40,263 bases of DNA from a virus, in IMG/VR virus record IMGVR_UViG_3300005663_000109, positions 1-40,263 of that record; one strand, written 5' to 3'. The stretch's first letter is position 1; each line of letters starts with the position of its first letter. Under the pieces are notes generated by a model. That model did no database searches, had not been told where the DNA came from, and was given only the letters and a program-made list of their open reading frames with translations. Position numbers and translations under genes: made by a program. This document shows, piece after piece, positions 20,653 to 28,177 of the stretch.

Positions 20653-22050
20653 ATGGACTTTTCGATCATTCTCCAGTCTCCCGAAGTTCGGCAGATCGTG
20701 CAGGAGAACCTTCTGGAGCGTGCGTTTCACGATGCACTGTTCCCCAACTTGATGTTCCGCGCAGAAGCGGTGCCTGAGGGTTGGCCGACGCACAGCGGTG
20801 ACACGCAGATCTTCTCGGCTCCGGGACTCATCACCCCAAAGCAGCGCCCTCTGACTCCTGGCGTTGATCCCGCAGTCTCGTCGTACAACGTCGAGCAGTG
20901 GGAAGCACAGCTTCAACAGTACGGTGATACGATCGATACGCACATGCCTACCAGCATGCAGGCGATCATCGATCTGTTCTTCCGTAACGCACATCAGCTT
21001 GGTCTCTCCGGAGGTCAAGCGCTGAACCGTATCGTCCGAAACCGGATGTACAACGCAGCGCTGAGTGGCTGGACTGTCGCAGACGGCGCACAGAGCGGTA
21101 CGTCACTCCGTGTCAAGCGGCTCAACGGTTTCACCAGGGCTCGTCGGCCTACTGTCTCGGGAGCAGCGACTGTTCGCTTCGAAACAGTCAGCGCTGCCAA
21201 CCCTCTCCCGATCACTGTGTTCGATGACGGTGCCGCCGCTGGCTTCAATGTGATCGGTTTCTTGGCCGATACTCCTGGAGATCAGGTTGGGCCGGGTGTG
21301 CTCACGCTCGACGCTGGTACGACCAGCGTGCTCGACCGCGCGTACGTCTTCTCCTTCGATCGTTCCAACATCGTACGTATCGGTGGAGGGAACAAGGTCG
21401 ACGACGTTGGCGCGTCTGACACTCTCACTCTCGCCGGTCTCCGCGCTGCTGTTACGCCGTTCTGGCAGAACAACGTTCCTGCACACGCTGATGGCCGCTT
21501 CCACGCACACGCTGATCCGGTCTCGATCTCGCAGGTGTACGACGACCCGGAGTTCCAGCGGCTCAACACGTCGCTGCCGGACTACGTCATGTACCGCGAG
21601 TTCGCACTCGGAGAAATCCTCGGCTCGATCATCTTCCGCAACACGGAAGCTCCTATCGTGGAGACGGTCGATCCGAAGGACGGCGTCACGTTCAGCCTCG
21701 ACGATCCGTTCGCCGGTGAGCTGTTCAACGACGGCACTACGTCTGGTGTGCGTATCCACCGTGTACTCGTGACCGCGCAGGGTGGTGTCTATGAGTACTT
21801 CTCGGATCTCAACCAGCTCATCACCGAGGCAGGACTCACCGGCAAGGTGGCTGATCCTCGAATCGTGAACAACGGTATCGAGATCGACTCGGAGCGAATC
21901 CAGCTCGTTATCCGTGCACCTCTCAACCGCTTGCTCGATACGGTCGCCACGAGCTGGAAGTTCATCGGTGACTGGCCGGTTCGAACTGACGCTGCGACGG
22001 GTGACAACGCGCGCTTCAAGCGTTTCATCACGATCGAACATGGCGAGTAG
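20653..22050 (+). CDS. Major capsid protein (N4 gp56-like)
   Basis: The 465-residue protein begins MDFSIILQSPEVRQIVQENL and contains EAQLQQYGDTIDTHMP (about residues 82-97), a hallmark of the N4 gp56-type major capsid family with the HK97 fold, together with GRFHAHADPVSISQVYDDPEFQ in the middle. It forms the icosahedral shell. Codon use is the most regular and GC-rich of the window, as expected for a highly expressed gene. It has its own promoter and a strong terminator, and follows the scaffold candidate. Confidence 0.85.
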   Translation: MDFSIILQSPEVRQIVQENLLERAFHDALFPNLMFRAEAVPEGWPTHSGDTQIFSAPGLITPKQRPLTPGVDPAVSSYNVEQWEAQLQQYGDTIDTHMPTSMQAIIDLFFRNAHQLGLSGGQALNRIVRNRMYNAALSGWTVADGAQSGTSLRVKRLNGFTRARRPTVSGAATVRFETVSAANPLPITVFDDGAAAGFNVIGFLADTPGDQVGPGVLTLDAGTTSVLDRAYVFSFDRSNIVRIGGGNKVDDVGASDTLTLAGLRAAVTPFWQNNVPAHADGRFHAHADPVSISQVYDDPEFQRLNTSLPDYVMYREFALGEILGSIIFRNTEAPIVETVDPKDGVTFSLDDPFAGELFNDGTTSGVRIHRVLVTAQGGVYEYFSDLNQLITEAGLTGKVADPRIVNNGIEIDSERIQLVIRAPLNRLLDTVATSWKFIGDWPVRTDAATGDNARFKRFITIEHGE

Positions 22051-22059
22051 CCCCTTCCC

Positions 22060-22117
22060 ATGCACCCTTTCTGCTGTGTGATCCGCATCCTACGCAGAAA
22101 GGGTGTATTCTTTTTTG
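22060..22117 (+). terminator. Strong rho-independent terminator after capsid gene
   Basis: CACCCTTTCTGC (22063-22074) pairs perfectly with GCAGAAAGGGTG (22094-22105), extended by further pairs on both sides, and is followed directly by TATTCTTTTTTG. Stem length and T tract make this the clearest terminator of the window. It closes the head operon. Confidence 0.9.
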
Positions 22118-22373
22118 ACCTCTGCTTCGCCCTGGAGGCAAGCCTTGTCGCTTCATCGCGTAGAGGTCGCCGGATCTTTGCTCATGTAGACCATGGGATT
22201 ACAGCGATCCGGTTATTGCGTTCGGTTGCCATCCACCTCGGTCGGTGCTCTGGCGCTGTTCGCACCAAAGTGATGCAACTCTCGGGTCGCGCACTCGTTG
22301 CTCGGCATCGTAGATCGCATCACACCCTGCGACATCAGCGGTATATCCGTGGTGCGTGGGGCGACAATATCGC
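22117..22373 (+). ncRNA. Candidate structured noncoding region
   Basis: About 350 bases between the capsid terminator and the gene at 22467 carry no convincing gene but a series of inverted repeats: GACCTCT (22117-22123) with AGAGGTC (22162-22168); CCGGATC (22170-22176) with GATCCGG (22206-22212); GGTGC (22244-22248) with GCACC (22262-22266); GCAAC (22275-22279) with GTTGC (22297-22301); CGCATCAC (22316-22323) with GTGGTGCG (22349-22356, one G-U). They lie one after another without crossing, as in a multi-stem RNA. Any function is unknown. Confidence 0.4.
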
Positions 22374-22387
22374 ACCCGTGCTAACGT
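22358..22387 (+). promoter_or_regulatory. Palindrome and possible promoter before neck genes
   Basis: GGGGCGA (22358-22364) and TCGC-A-CCC (22370-22377) bracket CAATA, similar to the palindrome at 17512-17527. TAACGT (22382-22387) is a -10 candidate, with GCGACA (22361-22366) 15 bases upstream as a poor -35. Confidence 0.35.
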
Positions 22388-22466
22388 CGAGCATGTAACA
22401 ACAACAGACGAAACGCGATCAACATGTCGTCCCGCGCACCGTCGCTCTAATAGAAAGATCAGGCTA

Positions 22467-22862
22467 ATGGCTAAGAAGACTACTGTGAAGAAGCCAAGCG
22501 CTCGTGCTGCCGCAAGGCACGACCCTGTTGAAGACGCCAAGATGGAGGTCGACAACGAGGAGCTTCCAGAACAGCCTGAGAGCCCCGCTGAGGCCGAAGC
22601 AACGCCTGTGGAGCCTGAGCCCACACCGGAAGCAGAGACGCCCCCTGAAGAGGCGCCTGAGCCGGGAGAGCCACCCCCGAAGAACATCGAACCCGCGGTA
22701 CGTCTCCCACTCTACGAGGTGGTGGAGACGGGCTACGCGCAGTTCGGTGGGATGCGTCACCGCCTGAAGGCTGGCAAGCGTCTCGATTCCGAAAGCTACG
22801 GCGAGAAGCAGATCCAATCTATCCGCGAACAAGGCGTCAAGCTGCGGGAGATTGATCGGTAA
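22467..22862 (+). CDS. Hypothetical head-tail region protein, Pro/Glu-rich N-terminus
   Basis: ATG 22467 gives 131 residues; an in-frame start at 22356 would extend through the palindrome and promoter region and is rejected. After a basic start (MAKKTTVKKPSARAAARH) come about 60 residues of Pro/Glu-rich, disordered sequence, then a compact C-terminal domain with LYEVVETGYAQFGGMRHRL. It is the first gene of the neck operon, so it may be a minor head protein. No family was identified. Confidence 0.55.
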   Translation: MAKKTTVKKPSARAAARHDPVEDAKMEVDNEELPEQPESPAEAEATPVEPEPTPEAETPPEEAPEPGEPPPKNIEPAVRLPLYEVVETGYAQFGGMRHRLKAGKRLDSESYGEKQIQSIREQGVKLREIDR

Positions 22863-22865
22863 GTC

Positions 22866-23285
22866 ATGTCTGTTCTCACGCAAGAGGAGAAGGCGCGTGT
22901 GCGTCACCACACTGGCTATCCGGAAGTGCAGCCGGCTGCATCTATCCAGTTTGGTATCCCCAAGCCGATCCCTCTTGCGTTCTTGATCGAGCAGGCCATG
23001 GAGAACCTTCTCGACACGGCGATCCCTCGTGTGCGAGACATTCTCAATATTCTGGACAACCTCGAACAGCAGCTTGTTGACGCGCAGTGTCAACTCGTCG
23101 CTGACAAGGTGGGGGAGATCACGCTTGCAGGTGCGCTGGATAAGAAGTCGCGTCTAGTGACTGAGCGTCTTGAGACTGAGTACGTTCGATGGGCTAAGCG
23201 TCTCGTCGACATTTTTGGCGTTCCCCTCTACCCCTTCAGTTCTCGCTTCATGAGTAAGCGCTACGGATCGATTCCTGTCACATGA
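22866..23285 (+). CDS. Candidate head-tail connector protein, 139 aa
   Basis: The mostly helical 139-residue protein begins MSVLTQEEKARVRHHTGYP, with helices around LAFLIEQAMENLLDTAIPRV and a Lys/Glu-rich helix containing LDKKSRLVTERLETE. Helical proteins in this slot, right after the capsid, are often head-completion adaptors that sit below the portal. This is position-based inference. Its stop overlaps the next ATG. Confidence 0.5.
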   Translation: MSVLTQEEKARVRHHTGYPEVQPAASIQFGIPKPIPLAFLIEQAMENLLDTAIPRVRDILNILDNLEQQLVDAQCQLVADKVGEITLAGALDKKSRLVTERLETEYVRWAKRLVDIFGVPLYPFSSRFMSKRYGSIPVT

Positions 23286-23830
23286 GCAGGCTCAAGACAC
23301 CGAAGGGTCGTGGGTTTACTGAGATCGGGCCGGGAGACTTCCAGCGTCGCGTTATCGGTAAGCTGGGTCCGTGTGTTGACGTCATACGCGACATCTACAC
23401 TAAGATCGGTGCTCGTACGTACGCTACCAAGATGGTGAAGACACGTTGGAGCGAGGGCGCACGTGGTGACGGTGTTGAAGAAGTGATCGAGGAAAAGGTG
23501 ATTCTCCCTACACCTAAGATCACGTCACTTGTAAACCTCGATGCTCTTGTCACAGGAGTTGGGGTAAACGAGATGGGTGGGGTCAAGCTTTCTCAGATCT
23601 CCATGTGCTTTACTGAAGACGAGCTTGCTGGGCGCCAGTCTGACGGATCTGCGTTGCCTACAGATCAAAACTTCTTCTACGAAATCGAGTTCTTTTCGAA
23701 CGGTGCTCGCATCTTGCGTCGTTTTACGGTGGACGGTGTTCCGTCATTGGAGCCGTTGAAGTTCCAATGGACAGTGAACCTAAAGAGAGCCGACGAAGAT
23801 CGCACACGTCGCGGCGTACCGAGGGGGTGA
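23282..23830 (+). CDS. Candidate neck protein, 182 aa
   Basis: The 182-residue protein begins MSRLKTPKGRGFTEIGPGDF and is strand-rich in its second half (VILPTPKITSLVNLDALVTG, EIEFFSNGARILRRFTVDG). It sits between the connector candidate and the HK97 gp10-like gene, the place of head-tail joining proteins. I do not recognise a conserved motif, so only a structural role is suggested. Confidence 0.5.
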   Translation: MSRLKTPKGRGFTEIGPGDFQRRVIGKLGPCVDVIRDIYTKIGARTYATKMVKTRWSEGARGDGVEEVIEEKVILPTPKITSLVNLDALVTGVGVNEMGGVKLSQISMCFTEDELAGRQSDGSALPTDQNFFYEIEFFSNGARILRRFTVDGVPSLEPLKFQWTVNLKRADEDRTRRGVPRG

Positions 23831-23833
23831 CAG

Positions 23834-24325
23834 ATGGCTCGTATGGCCCGCATCCTCGCAAAGGATCTTGGTAAGTTTGAGCGGAAGCTGAAGAGAAAGC
23901 TTCCGCATGTGATTCGTCAACTGCACGAAAAGACCGCACGAGAAGCAGTCTCTATCCTCAAAGCACAAACACGTAAGATCCGACCGCACCCGCCAATCAC
24001 TTCTCGCCGTATGATCAACGGCTGGTACTCTCGAAGGCTGCCTAATTTAGGCGTTATAATCGGCAATCGTGAAGACTACGCAAGATACGTCGAGAGTGGT
24101 CGCCGCAAGGGAGCAAAAATGCCTCCCGTCAATGTGATCCGTAAGTGGGTCAAACTCAAGTTCGGCTACTCAGGTGCACAAGCTCGATCTGTTGCATTCG
24201 TTATCGCCCGTTCGATCTCTGAGAAAGGGATCAAGCCTAAGCCTATCGTCAAGCGTTCCTTTCCTCAGATCGTCCGCCGCTACCGAAAGAATCTGCGCGA
24301 CGCAAATAAGAAGTGGTTCTCATGA
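23834..24325 (+). CDS. HK97 gp10-like / tail-completion protein
   Basis: The 163-residue basic protein has a helical N-terminal part with many Lys and Arg, then a signature resembling HK97 gp10 and related virion morphogenesis proteins: GNREDYARYVESGRRKGAK, a Pro-Pro-Val segment leading to WVKLKFG, and ARSVAFVIARSISEKGIK. These proteins act in head-tail joining or tail completion. ATG 23834 lies 3 bases after the previous stop. Its own stop overlaps the next gene. Confidence 0.7.
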   Translation: MARMARILAKDLGKFERKLKRKLPHVIRQLHEKTAREAVSILKAQTRKIRPHPPITSRRMINGWYSRRLPNLGVIIGNREDYARYVESGRRKGAKMPPVNVIRKWVKLKFGYSGAQARSVAFVIARSISEKGIKPKPIVKRSFPQIVRRYRKNLRDANKKWFS

Positions 24326-25002
24326 CAACGTACAAAGAAGGCGATCCTCTAGGAACCACGAAACTCATTATCGCAGTAGACGACGAGCAGACACTTACGA
24401 TCGATCGTGAGGCTGACGCTGCGGATGCGATCACTCGTGGTCTTGCGGAATACTTCCATTCTCTTGAGTCTACGATCGATGGTACGGCCGTTCGATTCAA
24501 GCAGGTGTTCTCTGTCTGGGCCACCCCGGAAGACATCGCAGTATACCCTAGTGCAGTCGTTCTGAAGGAGGGTGAGGTCACATACGGTGATTCTTCTTTC
24601 ACTCCGCAGATCTCTCAAACTGAAGTAAAAGGCGTTGCGAGGTCTTATCTGGTGTCTCCTTGCGAGATCGAGATGGTTGTCGGTGTTGAGATCTGGACTA
24701 CAGATGAACGAGAACGCGCGCGGATCATGGCAATGATAGAAGACGCGATCTTCCCTGTTGAGTTCATGTACGGATTTCGACTGGAGTTTCCGTTCTATTT
24801 CAACGCGCGCGCTTCGTTTGAACCGATTGGAGCAACGTTCGAGGACAACCCCGAAAATGCGAAGACGCGCCAACGTAAGGTCACGCAGCGGTTCAATGTA
24901 ACGATGCCCGTCTACCGATTGATCACGGACATCCCGAAGGCGAAAGGCCGAGTTCGCCTATCACTCACGACTACTACCGGAGCACTGGAGCAATCGTCGT
25001 AG
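24322..25002 (+). CDS. Candidate tail terminator protein, 226 aa
   Basis: ATG 24322 overlaps the preceding stop (ATGA); GTG 24313 is less likely. The 226-residue alpha/beta protein contains a helix with READAADAITRGLAEYFHSL, strands such as EIEMVVGVEIWTTD, and MAMIEDAIFPVEFMYGF. Immediately preceding the sheath gene, this is the usual location of the tail terminator or tail completion protein, which stops tube growth. No sequence signature confirms it. Confidence 0.55.
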   Translation: MTTYKEGDPLGTTKLIIAVDDEQTLTIDREADAADAITRGLAEYFHSLESTIDGTAVRFKQVFSVWATPEDIAVYPSAVVLKEGEVTYGDSSFTPQISQTEVKGVARSYLVSPCEIEMVVGVEIWTTDERERARIMAMIEDAIFPVEFMYGFRLEFPFYFNARASFEPIGATFEDNPENAKTRQRKVTQRFNVTMPVYRLITDIPKAKGRVRLSLTTTTGALEQSS

Positions 25003-25014
25003 ATGGCGTAGGCT
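24986..25014 (+). promoter_or_regulatory. Sigma70-like promoter before tail sheath
   Basis: TGGAGC (24986-24991) and TAGGCT (25009-25014) are 17 bases apart, ending 28 bases before the sheath ATG. The pair is nearly identical to the one at 18046-18074. Confidence 0.5.
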
Positions 25015-25041
25015 ACAGCGCAGAAGGACACGAGGACTCTC

Positions 25042-27027
25042 ATGGCAGGTTTCATCCGTCGGTTCCCATTCTTCCCTGGCACGGAAGTCATTACCGCGAT
25101 CGAAGGCGTTATCATTGTCGATCAAGCTCCTCCGGGGCAAGTCGAAGGTGGTGACACTGGTGTCGTTGCGGTTCTGGGCGAGTACGCCGATATGACCTTC
25201 GCGGTCAAGATCTCAGCTTCGGGTGTTGCAACGACAGATCCTCGTGCAGCTGAAATCATCGGTGCGCAGGATCTACAGGACAAGGCTGGTGGTTTCGACG
25301 AGTTCCTCGGTGAGTTTGGCGGATCCATGGGTAACGGTTTCGTCGAAGTGCGTAACAAGCGCTTCCAGCGACTGATGATCGTACCTGTTGATATCCTCAC
25401 TCCAGCCGCTGGATCTCAAGGTACTCTTCGTGTTTGGCGTGAGCTACCCACGAATCAGACTGTGCTTATCTCCATCGGCATCGTGCCTACGTCAGCTGCT
25501 CTCGTCCAAGCAAGTCGTCAGTTCGCTAGTGGCGCCAACCGAGCACGACTGGCAGCACGTGTAGGTTTTACAGATCTCATCGATCGAGTCAACGCGACCG
25601 ATGGATCGGCTACCACTGCTGCTTCTGCTGTAGTGCAGGTCTTTACCTCGGCAACAGGCAACTTCATCGTCAACGGAGTTCTGGAAGGCGACGCTGTTGT
25701 TCTTGGTGTGATCGGAACATCAATCAACTCAGGTACTTTCCGAGTCGTTTCGGTCGATAGCGCTACAGCGCTCACTGTTGAACAGCAAGACGGCGCTGCT
25801 TTTGTTCTCACAACTGAGTCGGCGATCCCGTACCGTGTCGAACCTGGATCGAACGCTGACAGTGGGCCGGGGGCAAATCAACTCAGCGAGGCCGCAGGGT
25901 ATGACGCGCTTGCTCGTCCGCTCGATGCCACGCTCGCGACCGGGACAGAGCTGACGCCCGCGGTGGTACCTCCTGTTGGTACCGCAGGAAGCTGGGATTC
26001 TCTCAGCGGTCTCACGGCCAAAGTTCACCCCTCTACCCCGCTAACGTTCGAGGCAGCTCTACATGCTGTGAATGCCGCAGCGAGTGCGACGATCGATGCT
26101 CGTTATCAAGCGGCATTTGACGCGCTCTTGTCCGACGATTTCCCCGAGCGAGACATCAACATCGTCGTAGCTGCGCGCAAGAGCGACACGATCCGTACGA
26201 AGATGGAGAGTCACGTACTTGTGGCTAGCGAGCGTGGCTTGACTCGCCGAGGAATCAGTTCTCCTCCGATCAATCAGCTCACGCTCGCAACTGTTCTCGG
26301 TGACACTGGTAACGGTGTAGGTTCGACACGAGACGAGCGACTCGATTACGCATGGCCCGGATGCGTCACTTCAGTTCCTGAAGCTGTGGGGTTCTCGATC
26401 GCCACGAGCGATGGAAAGACCACGAGTGACGGTTTGCTTGATGTGACGGATGACACGTGGCTTGCGTCGGTTGAGTCTGTCCTGCCTCCGGAGCGCAACC
26501 CTGCGCAGAGCGCGCCTCCGGTTCCTACGGTGCTCTCTCCTGTGGTGGGCTTCGCTCGTGGTACTCCCAAGCTCGATATCAGCGGCTACACACAGCTTCG
26601 TGCGCGTGGGATCGTAGGTCTTCGTTTCGACAAGACCATTGGTCCACACTTCCAGTCGGGGATCACTACCTCTCTGATCAGCGGAGAGAAGAACATCTTC
26701 CGCCGGCGGATGGCTGACTTCCTTCAGGATGCGATAGCCGCGCGTCTAGTTCAGCTATCTAAGCTTCCGCTTACGCAGCAGAACAAGGACGACATGATTA
26801 CGGAACTGGATGCGTTCCTTGTCGATCTACAGAGTCCGGATAACCCGAGTGCTCAGCGGATCGGCAGTTTCAGCAACAACGACGTGAGCGGGAACACCGC
26901 AGCGACTCGGGCGAACAACATCCACGTCATCATCACGAAAGTGCAGTTGGTCCCGACAGGGGACTTCATCGTTCTCCAGACCGACATCGGCACTGGGGTC
27001 GTTATCACACAGGCTCTGGCGGCCTAA
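25042..27027 (+). CDS. Tail sheath protein
   Basis: This 661-residue protein forms the contractile outer cylinder of the tail, which drives the tube into the cell. Evidence: the N-terminal FFPGTEVITAIEGVIIVD with an early GDTGVVAVLGE segment, a variable middle domain (about 170-330) with an inserted Ig-like strand-rich region, and the conserved C-terminal part (about 500-660) with GLRFDKTIGPHFQSGIT and RRRMADFLQDAIAARL and a final strand that would add to neighbouring subunits. The length is within the normal range. It defines the phage as a myovirus. Confidence 0.9.
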   Translation: MAGFIRRFPFFPGTEVITAIEGVIIVDQAPPGQVEGGDTGVVAVLGEYADMTFAVKISASGVATTDPRAAEIIGAQDLQDKAGGFDEFLGEFGGSMGNGFVEVRNKRFQRLMIVPVDILTPAAGSQGTLRVWRELPTNQTVLISIGIVPTSAALVQASRQFASGANRARLAARVGFTDLIDRVNATDGSATTAASAVVQVFTSATGNFIVNGVLEGDAVVLGVIGTSINSGTFRVVSVDSATALTVEQQDGAAFVLTTESAIPYRVEPGSNADSGPGANQLSEAAGYDALARPLDATLATGTELTPAVVPPVGTAGSWDSLSGLTAKVHPSTPLTFEAALHAVNAAASATIDARYQAAFDALLSDDFPERDINIVVAARKSDTIRTKMESHVLVASERGLTRRGISSPPINQLTLATVLGDTGNGVGSTRDERLDYAWPGCVTSVPEAVGFSIATSDGKTTSDGLLDVTDDTWLASVESVLPPERNPAQSAPPVPTVLSPVVGFARGTPKLDISGYTQLRARGIVGLRFDKTIGPHFQSGITTSLISGEKNIFRRRMADFLQDAIAARLVQLSKLPLTQQNKDDMITELDAFLVDLQSPDNPSAQRIGSFSNNDVSGNTAATRANNIHVIITKVQLVPTGDFIVLQTDIGTGVVITQALAA

Positions 27028-27099
27028 CCCCAAACTGGGGGAAGCAGCCCCCACACATCACCACGCTAGGCCCCCTAGCAGCCCGTGTATGGGCTTTTG
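27028..27099 (+). terminator. Hairpin series after tail sheath, likely terminator
   Basis: Directly after the sheath stop, CCCC (27028-27031) can pair with GGGG (27037-27040), or GGGGG (27037-27041) with CCCCC (27048-27052), two mutually exclusive hairpins. They are followed by GCTAGG-CCC-CCTAGC (27065-27079) and AGCCC-gtgtat-GGGCT (27080-27095) with TTT after it. The last is a small terminator; the overlapping choice upstream looks like a switch or simply redundancy. Confidence 0.55.
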
Positions 27100-27169
27100 G
27101 GGGGTGCGAGGCCACCCTACCCCGCCCTCAAGCCGCTGGGACGCCCTACAACGGCTACTAGGCCCCCTA
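27066..27169 (+). repeat. Direct repeat CTAGGCCCCCTA in intergenic gap
   Basis: The 12-base sequence occurs at 27066-27077 and 27158-27169 in the 277-base gap between sheath and tube genes. The first copy is most of a perfect hairpin. No gene is seen in the gap. Confidence 0.5.
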
Positions 27170-27173
27170 CCGC

Positions 27174-27202
27174 TTGCGTCTTGTTCTGCTCTCAGCTAGA
27201 TT
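27174..27202 (+). promoter_or_regulatory. Sigma70-like promoter before tail tube operon
   Basis: TTGCGT (27174-27179), a 17-base spacer and TAGATT (27197-27202) form the best-looking promoter of the window. Transcripts would have a leader of about 95 bases that contains a terminator-like hairpin. Confidence 0.6.
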
Positions 27203-27206
27203 CCGT

Positions 27207-27285
27207 GTGCGTCGCCGCACCTCCATCGTTCTCGGAGGGATAGGGCTCGTGGTCTACTTCTTGGATCGCGAGCCCTTTTCTTTTT
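27207..27285 (+). terminator. Terminator-like hairpin inside the tube-operon leader
   Basis: GTGCG-tcgc-CGCAC (27207-27220) is followed by CTCC/GGAG (27221-27237) and by GGGCTCG (27243-27249) paired with CGAGCCC (27269-27275), then TTTTCTTTTT. The last element looks like a complete intrinsic terminator. It lies downstream of the predicted promoter and only 20 bases before the tube start, so it may act as an attenuator, or it may end transcription from the sheath operon. Confidence 0.65.
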
Positions 27286-27304
27286 GGCGAGCGAAAGGAA
27301 AATC

Positions 27305-27739
27305 GTGGCACGGCAACGGATCAAAGGTCAGGAAGTTGAAGTTATCGCCATCATCAATGGTGTGCCGCAAGCGTCGCTATCGGCGATTCGCTCGTTCAGC
27401 ATGACCTACCAAATGGAGATCAAGTCTGAGGGATACCTTGGTGAGAAGACAAACAGACGCGATTCTGTTTTCAACGGTATCGCTGCTCGCATGGAACTTC
27501 ACACCAACGACCCTGGGATTCTCACGACGATCAACTCTATCGTCGACAAAGCGCGTCGGCGTGTTCCTGGAGTCGTCATCAACGTGAAGGTGACTCTCAA
27601 CTTCCCAAGCGGGCGTCGTGCTCGTGTTGTCATTCCGAACGTCGAGTTCGGTGATATCGAGGTGGCTACCAGTAGTCGGACTGACTACACGACTGTGACG
27701 ATGCCCTTTGAGGCAGAGTTGGCGAGCACCATCGGGTGA
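27305..27739 (+). CDS. Tail tube protein
   Basis: GTG 27305 with AAGGA five bases upstream gives 144 residues; an earlier in-frame TTG at 27284 lies in the terminator T tract. The protein is strand-rich (VEVIAIINGVPQ, MTYQMEIKSEGYLGEKTNRR, VNVKVTLNFPSGRRARVVIP) in the style of myovirus tube proteins, where rings of this subunit stack inside the sheath. Gene order sheath then tube is the rule in this group. Its small size is normal. Confidence 0.75.
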   Translation: MARQRIKGQEVEVIAIINGVPQASLSAIRSFSMTYQMEIKSEGYLGEKTNRRDSVFNGIAARMELHTNDPGILTTINSIVDKARRRVPGVVINVKVTLNFPSGRRARVVIPNVEFGDIEVATSSRTDYTTVTMPFEAELASTIG

Positions 27740-27766
27740 TCGCCTAAACGTACCTAAGGAGAAGCC

Positions 27767-28177
27767 ATGAGCGATATGATCGATATGACCCCAAACGAGG
27801 CTGACGTTGCTCGCCGAGAAGCGAACCGTGCGGTTTACACCTTCAAGATCCCGAAACATCTTCAAGGCGAAACCGACAACCCTCCCGGTCGCATCAGGAT
27901 CGAAACGGTAGGTTTGGTTGAGTTGACAGGCGGTGAAGAGATGGCTGCCACGAAGCGTGCACAGAACGATCTTATCGCAGGTCAGTTCGAGCTGGCAAAG
28001 GAAGCTCTACGCCAAGTCAACAACAAGCCTGTTCACTCTTGGGATGGATCCGTAGATCAGGCGTTCAACGGAGCAGATCCCCGTGTGCGCACGCTGATCA
28101 TGAACGCCTACCGAAGGATCCATGAACCTGAGAAGAAAGACATGGATGCTTTTCTCGGGAGCGTCTCTGTAAGCTAG
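27767..28177 (+). CDS. Candidate tail assembly chaperone, 136 aa
   Basis: The 136-residue protein begins MSDMIDMTPNEADVARREAN, has a strand segment (RIRIETVGLVELTGGEE) and a helical C-terminal half (AGQFELAKEALRQVN, then RVRTLIMNAYRRIHEP). A protein between tube and tape measure, followed by a small protein in the -1 frame, is the normal place for the two tail assembly chaperones that escort the tape measure. AAGGAG lies upstream of ATG 27767. No slippery heptamer was found in the overlap. Confidence 0.65.
   Translation: MSDMIDMTPNEADVARREANRAVYTFKIPKHLQGETDNPPGRIRIETVGLVELTGGEEMAATKRAQNDLIAGQFELAKEALRQVNNKPVHSWDGSVDQAFNGADPRVRTLIMNAYRRIHEPEKKDMDAFLGSVSVS

Noticed and set aside
21103-22065. 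Long open frame on the minus strand (320 codons)
   Set aside because: It lies wholly opposite the major capsid gene, whose codon bias keeps the antisense frame open. The predicted product is Arg/Asp/Val-rich with no domain, and there is no ribosome binding site.
22060-22398. Open frame of 112 codons in the gap after the capsid gene
   Set aside because: Its start lies in the terminator hairpin, it reads through the T tract and all the inverted repeats, has no ribosome binding site and encodes a basic His/Arg-rich product without a domain.
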